A stretch of 64,000 bases of DNA from Mogibacterium sp. (GCA_017405845.1 JAFQZQ010000014.1:1-64000); one strand, 5' to 3'; shown: positions 1 to 12,029, counted from the stretch's first letter. The notes: generated by a model from the letters alone, not told the origin. Translations and numbers: made by a program.

Positions 1-73
1 TGTTGTGTTTAAAACACATACGTGCATATTTGAGCTTGACATCGCTGAGTATCTTAGTTCCTTTTCTTCCCAT
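1..73 (-). CDS. N-terminal fragment of an unidentified protein, possibly a transposase OrfA (runs off the window)
   Basis: An ATG at position 73 on the minus strand opens a frame that stays open to the window edge, giving about 24 residues beginning MGRKGTKILSDVKLKYARMC. A GGGAG ribosome-binding sequence sits about 7 bases upstream of the ATG. The short basic start loosely resembles IS3/IS150-type OrfA helix-turn-helix proteins, but this is an impression from a few residues only. The rest of the gene lies outside the window, so neither identity nor completeness can be judged. Confidence 0.3.
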   Translation of the reverse strand, partial: MGRKGTKILSDVKLKYARMCFKHN

Positions 74-248
74 ATGAAAACTCCCTTCACAAGTAACAGT
101 GTTTTTGTTTTTCACTGTCTCTCATAAAGGGAGCGTATCATTTCGAGCTGGCCGCTTATTTTTTTGAGATCCGTCCCGTTATCGTTATTTGGCTTTGACG
201 GACTTCTTGGTGCTCTATTTGGTTTATAAAATGGGCGGCAACAGAGAC
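74..248. other. Intergenic stretch with a small hairpin
   Basis: No gene is seen here. An inverted repeat ACAGTG / CACTGT around 95-120 encloses a T-rich loop. It lies upstream of the possible transposase start and downstream of the CotH gene stop. It could be an element end or a weak terminator, but neither can be shown. Confidence 0.3.
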
Positions 249-3200
249 CTATGAGCCGCTCACAATAACGGCTTTGCCTGCGTTCTTCTTTGTGAAGATC
301 TTTCTGTACTTCTTTATATATGTCTTATTGGCTTTTGTCTTGCCAACTCTGACATATATCTTCTTCACCTTCGAGCCACTCATCGAGCCTTTGACGCGGG
401 CCTTAGTCAGCTTCTTCGTCTTCAGGACTACTCTGGTCGCCTTCGACTTCGCGAATGCTCTGGCCTTGATCTTGTTGACGTTGTACTTCTTGCCATCGTA
501 CTTTATGTACGCCGGAACTACAACCTTCTGCGCGTTCTTCGCCTTGATGAGCATGCAGGTCCTGGCGCCCTTCTTGTCCGAGGTGATCTTGTATGTGCTG
601 CCGTTGCGCTTAACGACCTTGCCGAGGTTGGTCTTCGACTTGACGGTCACCTTGCACTTGTGGATCTCGCGCGTCTCCATGTCGATCATCATGATCTCTG
701 CTGTTCCCGGCTTGACTGCCTGTACAACTCCCAGGTCATCTACAGTCGCAACTTTCTCGTTGGAGGATAACCACAGGTAATCCGCGACATATGCCTTAGG
801 ATTTACAGGTGTCGCAAGTATCTGATCGTATTGGCCGACTTTGAGGGTCATCTTTGTCCTGTCTAACTGCATGCCCTCATAGTCCTCGATCTCTCCGTCA
901 GATTTAATGACATGCAGCAAGAACGACCTTGATACGCCGTTTTTGAGAGTCGCCGTGATCGTGACATCGCCATAGTCTTTTATGGCAATGCTGTCATACT
1001 CACTCATGCAGGACGCGATGTTTTCGTCGGAGCTGGTCCAGGTGAGCTCCGTATCCCAGGCGTCTTCAGGCATTACCTTGTAATCCATGAAGAACCAGCT
1101 CAGCGTTTCGGTATCTTCGTTATTATAATTGTATTCATAGTCGTAATAGGATCCGCCGCCTATGACTTCGTAAACTTCGTATGCCTTGAAGAAGATATCC
1201 TTGGCCTCAACGACCTTGCTCTTTTCAATATAGGAAACGGTGAGAGTCATATCCTTGGTGACCTTGTCTCCCGGCATGAAGATAGTGTCCTCATCATCGA
1301 CCCAGTCGCCGGCTACATAGCCTTCCTTTTTAGGAACTTCAGGGAAGTCGCTTTCGGTGAGGAATCCATGCACGACGGTCTCTTTTACGACCTTGCCGTC
1401 GATCACGAACTTCACTGTGTGGTCTGCGACTCTCAGCTGCTCGACCTCTCTGTCAACAAACTCGGTCCTCATTTCGATCCACTTGCGCAGCTGCTCGATC
1501 TCGCCCTTGTACTCGGTGAGATTCGATTCGAATGCACCCCACTTGTCGTGGTCGTAGATGTACGAGGTTTCCATCTGCTTGAGATACATGTCGAGGCGGC
1601 CGCCTTCCTTTGTGATCTCCTGCATCTTTTCCTTGATGCCGCCCGGCTCATTCCAGCGCTCGATCAGCCTGTTTGTGAACTCCGGATCATTCTTCATTCT
1701 ATTGAACCAAACTGTGCCGGTGTACTCGAATGTTTCCTGTGGCTCTGAATCATAATCGAGATCGCCCCATGCCACATAGTCAAAGTCCCAGAGCGGGCCC
1801 CAGTAGAGCTTGCCCGGGTCGGTCTCGCTGTCTCTCTTTTTATAAAGGTAGGTACTGCCGCTGCCGTACGCGTCGCCGTTTTCGGAGAACTCCTGGATCC
1901 ACCAGTAGTCGACCGCTGAATCGAGGTCGAGATAGTCGGTGTACGGATGGCCTTCCGCATCTTTGAAACCCTCGCCGAAGATGGCGTTCTCTACCTTTTG
2001 TGTATATGCCTTGATGTAATCGCTGAAGTACTTGACGTTGTCGTCAGGGCTTTCGATGAAGAGCGTCATATTCTGCTCCGTATTGAACGACCTGTCCGGA
2101 TCTTCATCGTAGTCCATCGACAGCAGATAGCCGCCCGACTTGATGACATCGTCGGCCAGTGCCGGGTCATCGTCAAGATCGTCGAGATCGTCGATCTCCA
2201 CGCGGCCCTTGCCTACTCTGATCTGCTCGCAGAGGAGGTAGCTTCCGTAAAACTCGCCGTTCATGACCACTTCGACCGGTACGCACTGCGGTGTGTACTC
2301 CATGCCGAGCTGCTGACCGAGCCAGTAAGTCATGCGGTTTCTGATAAGGCTGTTGTCGTAGCGGTTTGCCAGCAGGATCCAATGCTTATTCTTTCCGAAA
2401 CCGAAGAGGTTCTGCGACTTGTCGAACTTCACCTTGTATGGCTTCTTGTCATCGCCCCATGTGGAGTTGCCGCGGCCGCGGATGTATTCGAGCTCGAGGG
2501 CATTCTCACCATATAAGCTATCCTGCGACTTGTACTCGTCTTTGAATGTATTGTCGTTTCTGAATTCGTCAGGCACGATGAGGTCGACTGTGCCGTAGCA
2601 CTCAACGGAGTGATCTTCGCTGTTGTTCATGGCCTCGATGGTGCCTTCGGATTCGTCGATGTTGAAGTACATAACCGGGATGGTCGTCTTGCAGAACTGC
2701 AGCGACCTGAGCATTACGCTCGTTTTGGCCGTATCCTTCTTGCCTGTGATCTTCAGCAGAAGCGCCACTTTGTGCCTGCCGCTGATGCCGTTCTCACCAA
2801 GTGTGAAAGTCTGCTCGCCGTCATTCGACCACTCTTTCTTTCCCATCTGCTTCTTGAGCGCGATGGTGCCGCACGGCGATTTGCAGTCATCGAGGTAGAT
2901 CTCGACTTCGACTGTCATGCCTCTGTCCTTGTCCTTGAGGCCGTCGAGCGTAAGTCTGCCGACGCTGCCACTATCGAAATCGAGCTCGGTATCGAGTGTG
3001 ATGTACGAGGAGTTGAGGTCTGCGACCGTACCCGTGAACAGCAGGCCATTGCCATACTGCGTGTGTGTGACTTTGATCTTGTCCTGGACCGCCTCCGGGA
3101 GAACGATCTTCTTGGCATCGTCGAGGGCGACCATGCTGAGCTTGTCGTAGGAGCCGAACTCAACCGGGTCTTCAGGGTTTGCCGGATCTTCAGTGTCTTC

Positions 3201-3527
3201 GGCAGCCGGGTCAGCCGGGTTTTCGCCAACCGGGTCGGCTGGGTTTGCCGGATCTTCAGCAACAGGATCGGCCGGGTCCGCATCGTCTGCATGGTTTGCC
3301 GGGTCTTCGGCACTCGGGTCGGCCGGATCTGCCGGATCTCCGACGGCGGCGCCGTCGTTCGCTTCGATGACGTCGCCAGCGGCGACGTCAGTCTGATCTG
3401 CCTGCACGCTCTGTGCTGCCGGCATCCCGTCGTCCGCGTATGCCGGCAGTGCCGAGAAACTCGGTACCAGCATCGAAATGCTCAGAACAAGTGTCAGTAG
3501 AATAGTACTAATTTTCTTCATTTTCAC
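249..3527 (-). CDS. Secreted CotH-family protein kinase with Ig-like and InlB-like modules
   Basis: A large secreted protein of 1092 residues. Residues 1-32 form a signal peptide ending near AYA-DDG. Residues 55-125 are an Asp/Pro/Ala-rich low-complexity linker (repeats like DPADP). A beta-rich segment (about 140-280) precedes the CotH domain at about 285-690, with the motifs RGRGNSTW, KPYKVKF, YGSYLLCEQIRVGKGRVEI and WGPLWDFD. CotH proteins are atypical kinases; spore-coat CotH phosphorylates other coat proteins. An InlB-type repeat follows (703-770), then Ig-like segments (about 770-875 and a BIG_2-like one at 886-965) and a Lys-rich tail. The GTG at 3527 is 5 bases from AGGAGG (3533-3538) and the ATG at 3521 is 11, so either may be used. 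The galE stop lies inside this ribosome-binding site, which indicates co-transcription. The target is unknown; a surface or secreted role is inferred from the signal peptide. Confidence 0.85.
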   Translation of the reverse strand: MKMKKISTILLTLVLSISMLVPSFSALPAYADDGMPAAQSVQADQTDVAAGDVIEANDGAAVGDPADPADPSAEDPANHADDADPADPVAEDPANPADPVGENPADPAAEDTEDPANPEDPVEFGSYDKLSMVALDDAKKIVLPEAVQDKIKVTHTQYGNGLLFTGTVADLNSSYITLDTELDFDSGSVGRLTLDGLKDKDRGMTVEVEIYLDDCKSPCGTIALKKQMGKKEWSNDGEQTFTLGENGISGRHKVALLLKITGKKDTAKTSVMLRSLQFCKTTIPVMYFNIDESEGTIEAMNNSEDHSVECYGTVDLIVPDEFRNDNTFKDEYKSQDSLYGENALELEYIRGRGNSTWGDDKKPYKVKFDKSQNLFGFGKNKHWILLANRYDNSLIRNRMTYWLGQQLGMEYTPQCVPVEVVMNGEFYGSYLLCEQIRVGKGRVEIDDLDDLDDDPALADDVIKSGGYLLSMDYDEDPDRSFNTEQNMTLFIESPDDNVKYFSDYIKAYTQKVENAIFGEGFKDAEGHPYTDYLDLDSAVDYWWIQEFSENGDAYGSGSTYLYKKRDSETDPGKLYWGPLWDFDYVAWGDLDYDSEPQETFEYTGTVWFNRMKNDPEFTNRLIERWNEPGGIKEKMQEITKEGGRLDMYLKQMETSYIYDHDKWGAFESNLTEYKGEIEQLRKWIEMRTEFVDREVEQLRVADHTVKFVIDGKVVKETVVHGFLTESDFPEVPKKEGYVAGDWVDDEDTIFMPGDKVTKDMTLTVSYIEKSKVVEAKDIFFKAYEVYEVIGGGSYYDYEYNYNNEDTETLSWFFMDYKVMPEDAWDTELTWTSSDENIASCMSEYDSIAIKDYGDVTITATLKNGVSRSFLLHVIKSDGEIEDYEGMQLDRTKMTLKVGQYDQILATPVNPKAYVADYLWLSSNEKVATVDDLGVVQAVKPGTAEIMMIDMETREIHKCKVTVKSKTNLGKVVKRNGSTYKITSDKKGARTCMLIKAKNAQKVVVPAYIKYDGKKYNVNKIKARAFAKSKATRVVLKTKKLTKARVKGSMSGSKVKKIYVRVGKTKANKTYIKKYRKIFTKKNAGKAVIVSGS

Positions 3528-3536
3528 TTTATCCTC

Positions 3537-4649
3537 CTATTCTTTATAGCCATGCGGGTTGTGACTTTGCCAGTTCCAGGCATCGCGGCAGATTTCATCA
3601 ATGCCGCGGCTCGCCTGCCAGCCGAGCACGGCGCGTGCCTTTTCGGCATCGGCCCAGCTGTCCTGCACGTCGCCGGCTCGGCGGGCGCCTACTTCGTAGG
3701 CTACAGCGTGCCCACAGGCGCGGCCGAAGGCCGCGACCATCTCGAGCACGCTGTAAGGCGAGCCCGTTCCCAGATTGAACACCTCTGTACCGCCAAGCGG
3801 CTTACCGCTTTCCTCTTCTGCTTCACTTCTCTTTCCCAATATATACTCAGCTGCCTTCACATGCCCTTCCGCCAGATCCATCACGTGGATGTAATCCCTG
3901 CGGCAAGTGCCGTCCGGCGTATCGTAATCATCCCCGAACACCGTCAGGTGATCGCGCCTGCCGACTGCTACCTGCGAAATGAACGGCATCAGGTTGTTCG
4001 GTATACCCTGCGGATCCTCGCCGATCAACCCGCTCTCATGAGCTCCAACCGGATTGAAGTACCTCAACAGCACCACCGAGAGCGGCGATTTCCACTCGTC
4101 TTTGCCTGCAGTCTTTCCGGCCGCCTTGAGCTTCTCGCACTCTGCTGCACTCGCTTTCGCGGCATCCGTCAGCATCTGCTCCTGCATCCATTTAGTCCAT
4201 CCATACGGGTTGGTGCACATACCCTTCGGCGCGTCTTCGGTAAACGGCGGCACATTGTCTTCACCGTAAACCGTCGCCGAACTCGAGAACACTATATTCG
4301 TGAGCCCCAGCTCTCGCATACACTCGAGCAGTGTCAGCGTGGTGTCGATGTTATTGCGGTAATACTCGACCGGCATAGCGACCGACTCGCCCACTGCCTT
4401 GAGTCCTGCAAAGTGGATGATGCAGTCCGGCATCTCTGCCTTCAGTATCTCCATCATGCGCGGCTTATCTGCCACATCCGCCTCATAAAGCGCCACCTTC
4501 TTGCCCGTGATCTTCTCGACGCGCGCGATCGCCTCCGCCGAGCTGTTTACGTAATTGTCCACGACCGCTACTTCATGCCCTGCATCGAGCATCGCCACAG
4601 CCGTATGTGATCCAATATATCCGGCACCACCGGTAAGCAAAGTCTTCAT
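3537..4649 (-). CDS. galE: UDP-glucose 4-epimerase
   Basis: Interconverts UDP-glucose and UDP-galactose (Leloir pathway, precursors for surface glycans). It is a short-chain dehydrogenase-type protein with the NAD-binding motif TGGAGYIGSH at residues 6-15 and the catalytic YGWTK (Tyr-x-x-x-Lys). At 370 residues it is somewhat longer than the usual 330-340. The extra length comes from Lys/Ala-rich insertions after the catalytic motif and around KRSEAEEES. The start ATG has AGAAGGAG 8 bases upstream. The stop codon overlaps the CotH gene ribosome-binding site, so the two are probably translated from one message. Confidence 0.95.
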   Translation of the reverse strand: MKTLLTGGAGYIGSHTAVAMLDAGHEVAVVDNYVNSSAEAIARVEKITGKKVALYEADVADKPRMMEILKAEMPDCIIHFAGLKAVGESVAMPVEYYRNNIDTTLTLLECMRELGLTNIVFSSSATVYGEDNVPPFTEDAPKGMCTNPYGWTKWMQEQMLTDAAKASAAECEKLKAAGKTAGKDEWKSPLSVVLLRYFNPVGAHESGLIGEDPQGIPNNLMPFISQVAVGRRDHLTVFGDDYDTPDGTCRRDYIHVMDLAEGHVKAAEYILGKRSEAEEESGKPLGGTEVFNLGTGSPYSVLEMVAAFGRACGHAVAYEVGARRAGDVQDSWADAEKARAVLGWQASRGIDEICRDAWNWQSHNPHGYKE

Positions 4650-4681
4650 TTATATATTCTCCTTCTATTCTTTCTGTTCAC

Positions 4682-4697
4682 GCCGGCCCGCGCCGGC
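4682..4697 (-). other. GC-rich hairpin between dtd and galE
   Basis: GCCGGC GCGG GCCGGC forms a compact 6-bp stem in the 65-base gap between dtd and galE. No T-run follows, so it is more likely an RNA-stability or processing hairpin than a terminator. Confidence 0.35.
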
Positions 4698-4714
4698 TTT
4701 CCTCGCTACTGTCT

Positions 4715-5161
4715 TTACAGCTTATCCGAATCCAGGATTATGGTGAACGGGCCGTCGTTAAGAAGCTCCACAGCCATCTCTTCACCAAAGGATCCGGTCT
4801 CTACGACCGGCACGCGCTCACGGCACTTCTTGATTATGTACTCATAAAGCTCATTCGCGTGCTCCGGCGAACCGGCCTCAACGAACGACGGTCTGTTGCC
4901 CTTCTTGCAGTTGGCGTACAGCGTGAACTGCGATATCAGCAGCAAGCCTCCATCCACATCAGCCAGCGACAGGTTGGTCTTGCCCTCTGCGTCCCTGTTG
5001 ATGCGCAGCTTTATCATCTTGTCTACCATCTTGTCTGCAATGGCTTCATCGTCAGCATCACATGCACCTATGAGTACCATGTAGCCTCGACCGATCTTGC
5101 CGATGACCTCACCTTCCACGGTTACAGATGCATGGCGCACTCTCTGAATCACAAATTTCAT
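4715..5161 (-). CDS. dtd: D-aminoacyl-tRNA deacylase
   Basis: Hydrolyses D-aminoacyl-tRNAs (and Gly-tRNA-Ala) in the cytoplasm, a proofreading step in translation. The 148 residues match the family's usual size. Signature segments are [17 protein letters not shown] in the middle and [11 protein letters not shown] at the C-terminus, where the Gly-Pro is the chiral-proofreading feature of the family. The start ATG has GGGAGGT upstream. It lies 65 bases ahead of galE on the same strand, probably in the same transcript. Confidence 0.95.
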   Translation of the reverse strand: MKFVIQRVRHASVTVEGEVIGKIGRGYMVLIGACDADDEAIADKMVDKMIKLRINRDAEGKTNLSLADVDGGLLLISQFTLYANCKKGNRPSFVEAGSPEHANELYEYIIKKCRERVPVVETGSFGEEMAVELLNDGPFTIILDSDKL

Positions 5162-5245
5162 TAATTTACCTCCCGATCAGGCCGCATCAGCAGCTGATAG
5201 TTTTTAACTGTATAATTATATCATTTTCTTTCATGAATAGAAATT

Positions 5246-5279
5246 CGAGCCGGGGAAGCTCTCTGCTTTCTCCGGCTCG
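5246..5279 (-). terminator. Probable terminator of gyrA
   Basis: An 8-bp stem CGAGCCGG / CCGGCTCG with further pairing inside (AAGC/GCTT) lies 34 bases beyond the gyrA stop. In the minus direction it is followed by the U-rich AATTTCTATT. This tail is weaker than a classical U-run. Confidence 0.5.
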
Positions 5280-5312
5280 ATCCGTCTTTATTATTAATGT
5301 ATAGTTGTCACC

Positions 5313-7835
5313 TTACACCAATGTCAGCTGTTCGCTGCCGTCGGCGCCTACATTAGGGTCTTTTGGGGCCTTCTTCTTTATATCTGTCGGCTTCTTGGCT
5401 GAATCCTCATCAACCACCTTCGCGAACGATACGATGCGGTTGCCCTTCTCTACCTTCATTATCTTGACGCCCTGTGTTGTACGGCCAAGAGTGCTGACCT
5501 CGTCGGCGCGGATCCTGATGATTACTCCGTTGGAGTTGATCACCATCACCTCGTCGTCTTCGCTCACGAGGGTCGCTCCGACCAGCAGACCTGTCTTGCT
5601 GAACTTGGTCTTGTCGTATGTCGCTACGCCCTTGCCGCCACGAGCCTGCAGTCTGTACTCCTCGAGCGGCGTGCGCTTGCCGAAGCCGTTCTCGGTGATT
5701 ACCAGCATCTTGCGGGTCTGGTCAATGTCGAGTTCCATCGATACGACCTCGTCGCCCTTCTCAAGCAGGATCGCTCTGACTCCGCCGGCGTTGCGGCCCA
5801 TCGGCCTTACGTCTTGCTCGCTGAATGCGATCGCCTTGCCCTGCTTTGTAACGACCAGAACGTTCTCTTCGCCGGTAGCCAGTGCAACGCTTATCAGCTT
5901 GTCGCCCTCTTTCAGCGTGATCGCGATGAGGCCTGTCTTGCGGTTGGTGTCGAATTCGCTCATTGGGGTCTTCTTGATGGTACCCTGCTTGGTGACCATC
6001 ACGAGGCACTCGTTTGCATTGAATTCGCGTACCGGGATCATGGCCGTGACGCGCTCGGTGCTGTTGAGGTTGAGGAAGTTGATAACAGGCGTGCCCTTGG
6101 CCGTCCTTGAAGCTTCCGGAATCTCGTAAGCCTTTATCTTGTAGACGCGGCCCATGTCTGTGAAGAACATGAGGTAGTCATGCGTGCTTGTGATTATGAG
6201 GTCTCGGACGAAGTCACTCTCACGCGTCGTCAGTCCGACGATGCCCTTGCCGCCTCGCCTCTGAGCCTTGTAGGTGTCAGCTGGCACGCGCTTCACGTAT
6301 CCGAGGTGTGTCAGCGTGATCGCTACATCCTGCTCATCGATCAGAGCCTCTTCATCGAGCTCGCCCTCGTCTGCCACGATCTTTGTGCGGCGCGGGTCGC
6401 CCCACTTAGCCTTGATCTCAAGCAGCTCGTCCTTGATAACTCCCATCAGCTTGTGCTCGTCTGCGAGCAGGCTCTTGTAGTAAGCGATCTTCTTGAGGAG
6501 CTCGTTGTACTCGGCCTGGATCTTCTCGCGTTCGAGTCCCTGCAGCTTGGCAAGTCTCATGTCGAGGATTGCCTGTGCCTGGATCTCGGACAGTCCGAAG
6601 CGGATCATCAGTTTTTCTTTAGCGTCGTTGTAAGACGAACGGATCGTCGCGATTACCTCGTCGATGTTGTCGAGTGCGATTATCAAACCCTCTAAAATGT
6701 GGGCTCTCGCCTCTGCCTTCGCGAGGTCGAAGCGCGTTCTGCGCGTAACGACTATTTTCTGGTGCTTGAGGTATTCCTCGAGGATCCTCTTCAGGTTGAG
6801 GATCTTCGGCTCGCCGTCGACCAGTGCCAGCATGATCATGCTGAACGAAGTCTGCAGCGATGTGTGCTTATAAAGTCTGTTGAGGATGACGTTCGGATTC
6901 GCGTCCTTCTTGAGCTCGATTACGATACGCGTACCCTCACGGTTCGACTCGTCGCGGATCGCCGAGATGCCCTCGAGCCTCTTGTCCTTTACCAGCTCGG
7001 CCATCGACTCGATGAGTCTGGCCTTGTTGACCTGGAACGGGATCTCACTGACGATGATGCGCATGCGTCCGCGCTTGTCCTCTTCGATCTCGCAGACCGA
7101 GCGGACGTTCACCTTGCCCTGACCTGTCAGATACGCCTCGCGCGCGGCGTGCTTGCCGAGGATTATCGCGCCGGTCGGGAAGTCCGGTCCCTTGATGATA
7201 TTCGCGAGTTCTTCGATTGAGCTCTCCGGCTCGTCGATCAGCTTTACGCAGGCGTCGATCGTCTCACCGAGGTTGTGCGGCGGGATCGATGTTGCCATTC
7301 CGACCGCGATTCCGTTGCTGCCGTTGATCAGCAGGTTCGGAACTCTTGACGGCAGAACTGCCGGTTCCTTCTCCTCGCCGTCGTAGTTGTCAACGAAGTC
7401 GACCGTGTCCTTCTCGATATCGCGTACCATCTGCAGCGAGAACGGGGACATCCTGGCCTCGGTGTATCTCGAAGCCGCGGCGCCGTCGCCGTCGACCGAA
7501 CCGAAGTTTCCGTGGCCGTCAACGAGCGGATATCTCGTGGAGAAGTCCTGGGCCATCTTGACCATGGCCTCGTAAATGGAGCTGTCGCCGTGCGGGTGGT
7601 ATTTACCCATTACCTCACCGACGATACGCGCCGATTTCTTGTGTGGTTTATCCGGTGTGATGCCGAGGGAGTGCATGCCGTACAGGATCCTCCTGTGTAC
7701 CGGCTTGAGTCCGTCGCGCACGTCCGGAAGAGCACGTCCTACGATTACGCTCATCGCATAATCGATGTACGAGTTTTTCATCTCGTCGTATATTTCGTGC
7801 TCGATTATAGTGCTGTTGTCTAATAAGTTTGCCAT
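5313..7835 (-). CDS. gyrA: DNA gyrase subunit A
   Basis: The breakage-reunion subunit of DNA gyrase, which introduces negative supercoils in an A2B2 complex with GyrB. From the chosen start ([20 protein letters not shown]) it is 840 residues. The catalytic tyrosine is in [10 protein letters not shown]. The C-terminal beta-pinwheel carries the GyrA box QRRGGKG, which separates gyrase from topoisomerase IV ParC, plus a second degenerate copy (QARGGKG). The frame is open 10 codons further upstream, but the ATG at 7835 is preceded by AAAGG and gives the family-typical N-terminus. gyrB ends 36 bases upstream, so gyrB-gyrA form an operon. Confidence 0.97.
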   Translation of the reverse strand: MANLLDNSTIIEHEIYDEMKNSYIDYAMSVIVGRALPDVRDGLKPVHRRILYGMHSLGITPDKPHKKSARIVGEVMGKYHPHGDSSIYEAMVKMAQDFSTRYPLVDGHGNFGSVDGDGAAASRYTEARMSPFSLQMVRDIEKDTVDFVDNYDGEEKEPAVLPSRVPNLLINGSNGIAVGMATSIPPHNLGETIDACVKLIDEPESSIEELANIIKGPDFPTGAIILGKHAAREAYLTGQGKVNVRSVCEIEEDKRGRMRIIVSEIPFQVNKARLIESMAELVKDKRLEGISAIRDESNREGTRIVIELKKDANPNVILNRLYKHTSLQTSFSMIMLALVDGEPKILNLKRILEEYLKHQKIVVTRRTRFDLAKAEARAHILEGLIIALDNIDEVIATIRSSYNDAKEKLMIRFGLSEIQAQAILDMRLAKLQGLEREKIQAEYNELLKKIAYYKSLLADEHKLMGVIKDELLEIKAKWGDPRRTKIVADEGELDEEALIDEQDVAITLTHLGYVKRVPADTYKAQRRGGKGIVGLTTRESDFVRDLIITSTHDYLMFFTDMGRVYKIKAYEIPEASRTAKGTPVINFLNLNSTERVTAMIPVREFNANECLVMVTKQGTIKKTPMSEFDTNRKTGLIAITLKEGDKLISVALATGEENVLVVTKQGKAIAFSEQDVRPMGRNAGGVRAILLEKGDEVVSMELDIDQTRKMLVITENGFGKRTPLEEYRLQARGGKGVATYDKTKFSKTGLLVGATLVSEDDEVMVINSNGVIIRIRADEVSTLGRTTQGVKIMKVEKGNRIVSFAKVVDEDSAKKPTDIKKKAPKDPNVGADGSEQLTLV

Positions 7836-7870
7836 TCTATTACCTTTGGAGGCGCTGCGGCGCAACGCCC

Positions 7871-9844
<1,974 letters not shown>

Positions 9845-9895
9845 TTAACTCTGTCTGCACCCCTTGCAATTATTGATTTGCATTAAAAAACGGGC

Positions 9896-9923
9896 ATTGT
9901 ATCCCCTTTCTATTCTTGCCCAA
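9896..9923 (-). promoter_or_regulatory. Possible gyrB promoter
   Basis: On the minus strand TTGGGC (9918-9923), 16 bases and TACAAT (9896-9901) form a plausible sigma-A promoter about 100 bases ahead of gyrB. The rest of the recF-gyrB gap (9797-10062) is A+T-rich with no gene visible. Confidence 0.4.
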
Positions 9924-10062
9924 ATTTTACCATATAAGCGATTTTTTTGCAAGCAATTCCACAATATCTTGTATTTTCGAAAAATCGCCTTAAATCGAAA
10001 ATTTTCGCCTCGAAATCTTTTTCAGCTGTCCGGAAAATATCTCTCAAACCCAGTAATTTCAA

Positions 10063-10102
10063 GGCAAAAAAACAAAATAAGAGGGCGACCGTTTTCGCCC
10101 TC
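10063..10102 (-). terminator. Intrinsic terminator of recF
   Basis: An 8-bp stem GAGGGCGA / TCGCCCTC (10081-10102) lies 15 bases beyond the recF stop. In the minus direction it is followed by TTATTTTGTTTTTTTG, a classical terminator layout. It separates recF from gyrB. Confidence 0.85.
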
Positions 10103-10117
10103 CGTTCTGTTGTCTCA

Positions 10118-11326
10118 TCAGTACTTATCTACTCTCGTCACTGTGCCGTCTTCTATTCTGAAAAGTGTGCCTCCGCGGAGGTCCTTTACCACTTCGTCGT
10201 TCAGCTCGGCAGAGGTGATGAAGAGCTGCACGTCGTCTATCTCGCTCACGAGGAACTTCTGCCTGTCGAGGTCGAGCTCTGACAGCACGTCGTCGAGGAG
10301 CAGCACCGGCGGCTCGTCGAGCATCTGCCTGGCGATGCGGATCTCTGCCAGTTTTAGGGAGAGCGCAATGGTGCGCTGCTGTCCCTGTGAACCGTACTTC
10401 TTGGCATCCTTACCGTTGATGAAAAATTCGATATCGTCGCGGTGCGGGCCGAGGCTCGCGTAGCCGTTATAGATGTCGCGGTCGCGGTTGTGGAATATCT
10501 GACTGAAGAGTATCTCGCGCCCTTCCGGTCCGGTCACATAATCGCAGGCTGTCTTGTACTCGATCTTCAGCTCTTCGCGTCCGCCGGAAATCTTATTCAT
10601 TATCTCACCGGCTTCTTCGCTGAGCATCTCGGCGAACTCCTTGCGGTACCTCAGGATCTCGTATCCCGAGTCGGCCAGCTGCCTGTCGTAGATGTCCATC
10701 ATCTCTTCATTGTAGCGGCGGCTGTTGTCGTATGGGCTTCGCTCAAAGCTGTTTTCTCCGTTCAGCGCATCGTTAAGGCTGAGATTGTCGGCACGGGTGA
10801 AAGTTTTCTTCTTTATATTAAAGTAGCCCTTGAGCAGCGCGTTCTTTTCGCGGAGCGCTTCGTTATATCTGCGCAGCGCATCGTAATACATCGGCCTCAT
10901 CTGCGAGAGCTCGCGGTTGATAAAGGCGCGGCGCCTGTCCGGACTGTCCTTGATTATCCGTAAATCGTCCGGCGAAAAGATAATTACAACGACGTTATTC
11001 AGCAACTCGGTTGTCTTGCGGATGAGCTTGCCGTCCTTCTTGATCATCTTTTTGCCGTCAGATCTTATAACAATATTAATATTTTTATCAATATCTTCAG
11101 AAGTGATGTACGTTGAGACCCTCGCGGAGCTCTGACCGAAGCTAATCAGGTCGGCTGAGTTGCTCGTGCGAAAGCTCCTCGCGAATGCGGTCAGGTAGAT
11201 TGCCTCGATGAGGTTGGTCTTGCCCTGCGCGTTCTCGCCGACAATGATATTTCGGCTTTCGTCGAAATCGAGCTCGAGGTTTTTATAGTTTCTGAAGTTT
11301 TCTAAAATGATGCTGTTTATCTTCAT
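10118..11326 (-). CDS. recF: DNA replication and repair protein RecF
   Basis: An SMC-like ATPase that, with RecO and RecR, loads RecA on gapped DNA. The 402 residues start MKINSIILENFRNYKNLELDF. The Walker A motif is GENAQGKTN, the ABC-type signature region follows the SQGQQRTIALSLKLAE segment, and Walker B is PVLLLDDVLSELD. In many Firmicutes recF follows dnaN. Here it sits about 4 kb away on the other side of the origin, still upstream of gyrB-gyrA. An extended -10 promoter lies just upstream. Confidence 0.95.
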   Translation of the reverse strand: MKINSIILENFRNYKNLELDFDESRNIIVGENAQGKTNLIEAIYLTAFARSFRTSNSADLISFGQSSARVSTYITSEDIDKNINIVIRSDGKKMIKKDGKLIRKTTELLNNVVVIIFSPDDLRIIKDSPDRRRAFINRELSQMRPMYYDALRRYNEALREKNALLKGYFNIKKKTFTRADNLSLNDALNGENSFERSPYDNSRRYNEEMMDIYDRQLADSGYEILRYRKEFAEMLSEEAGEIMNKISGGREELKIEYKTACDYVTGPEGREILFSQIFHNRDRDIYNGYASLGPHRDDIEFFINGKDAKKYGSQGQQRTIALSLKLAEIRIARQMLDEPPVLLLDDVLSELDLDRQKFLVSEIDDVQLFITSAELNDEVVKDLRGGTLFRIEDGTVTRVDKY

Positions 11327-11374
11327 ATTGTCTTATGCTGATCTTTCAGTGTGTTTCATGCGAGCGCTCAAACA

Positions 11375-11383
11375 ATTATAGCA
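11375..11383 (-). promoter_or_regulatory. Extended -10 promoter for recF
   Basis: TGC TATAAT on the minus strand, about 50 bases ahead of the recF ATG. The TG dinucleotide one base before a perfect TATAAT suggests an extended -10 promoter. No good -35 is visible. Confidence 0.5.
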
Positions 11384-11404
11384 TATTATTTACTATGCGG
11401 AATG

Positions 11405-11413
11405 TGGTATACT
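11405..11413 (+). promoter_or_regulatory. Extended -10 promoter for the small membrane protein gene
   Basis: TGG TATACT on the plus strand about 50 bases ahead of the ATG at 11463. It faces away from the recF promoter, so the 137-base gap is a divergent promoter region. Confidence 0.45.
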
Positions 11414-11462
11414 TTTACAGTAAATCTTATTTCTTTCATCATGTTAATTGGGAGAAAACGAA

Positions 11463-12008
11463 ATGAATAATAAAAAAGGCGGATTTGGTGCTAAGTTATT
11501 GCTGGTTCTCGTATTGATGATTGCTTCGGCGGTCGGCGGAGCTTACGGCTATAGGGTGCTCGACGGCAAGCTCGCATCGCGCGACGCTTTGAAGGCTGTC
11601 GAAAATGTAGACATTTCCGATTACGATGCTCCTGAGCAGAGTGAGATCCAGGGCTTCATCGACGATGCCAGGAAGAATCTCGAAACTGCGAAGACACGTA
11701 AGGAAGTCTATGATGTAATCACAGACTTCATCGCTGATGTAGACAAAGTGCAGACGATGAACGAGAAGAAGCTCGAGGAAGCTCTCCGCGCTGCTGAAGA
11801 AGCAAAGAATCAGTACAACAGTAGCAACAATCAGAACCAGAATCAGCTGTTCAATCCGGGCAGTTCATCAGATACTACCGAAAACGACACCAGCTACGAC
11901 AACAATGATACCGATAGCGGTACTGATGCAGCTGAAGAAGAGAAGGATGACGGCGGATTCCTCGGCAGCCTGATCGGCGGCATGAGCAACGGCTCAAACG
12001 GCAACTAA
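11463..12008 (+). CDS. Hypothetical single-pass membrane protein, Asn/Asp-rich
   Basis: Function not recognised. From the ATG at 11463 (GGGAG 7 bases upstream) it has 181 residues. Residues 10-31 form one membrane segment (AKLLLVLVLMIASAVGGAYGY). The exported part begins with a predicted coiled coil (about 60-120, rich in Glu/Lys/Ala heptads). An Asn/Gln/Ser/Asp-rich low-complexity stretch follows, then a short Gly-rich tail with another hydrophobic patch (FLGSLIGGM). An in-frame TTG exists 15 bases upstream but overlaps the ribosome-binding site. The lipoprotein gene follows 21 bases later, so both are likely one cell-envelope operon. Confidence 0.7.
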   Translation: MNNKKGGFGAKLLLVLVLMIASAVGGAYGYRVLDGKLASRDALKAVENVDISDYDAPEQSEIQGFIDDARKNLETAKTRKEVYDVITDFIADVDKVQTMNEKKLEEALRAAEEAKNQYNSSNNQNQNQLFNPGSSSDTTENDTSYDNNDTDSGTDAAEEEKDDGGFLGSLIGGMSNGSNGN

Positions 12009-12029
12009 TTTAAAAGGAGATTTATAGAA

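Noticed and set aside
2610..3500. 296-codon open frame opposite the CotH gene
   Set aside because: Antisense to the signal peptide and Asp-Pro linker; repetitive composition arises from the linker.
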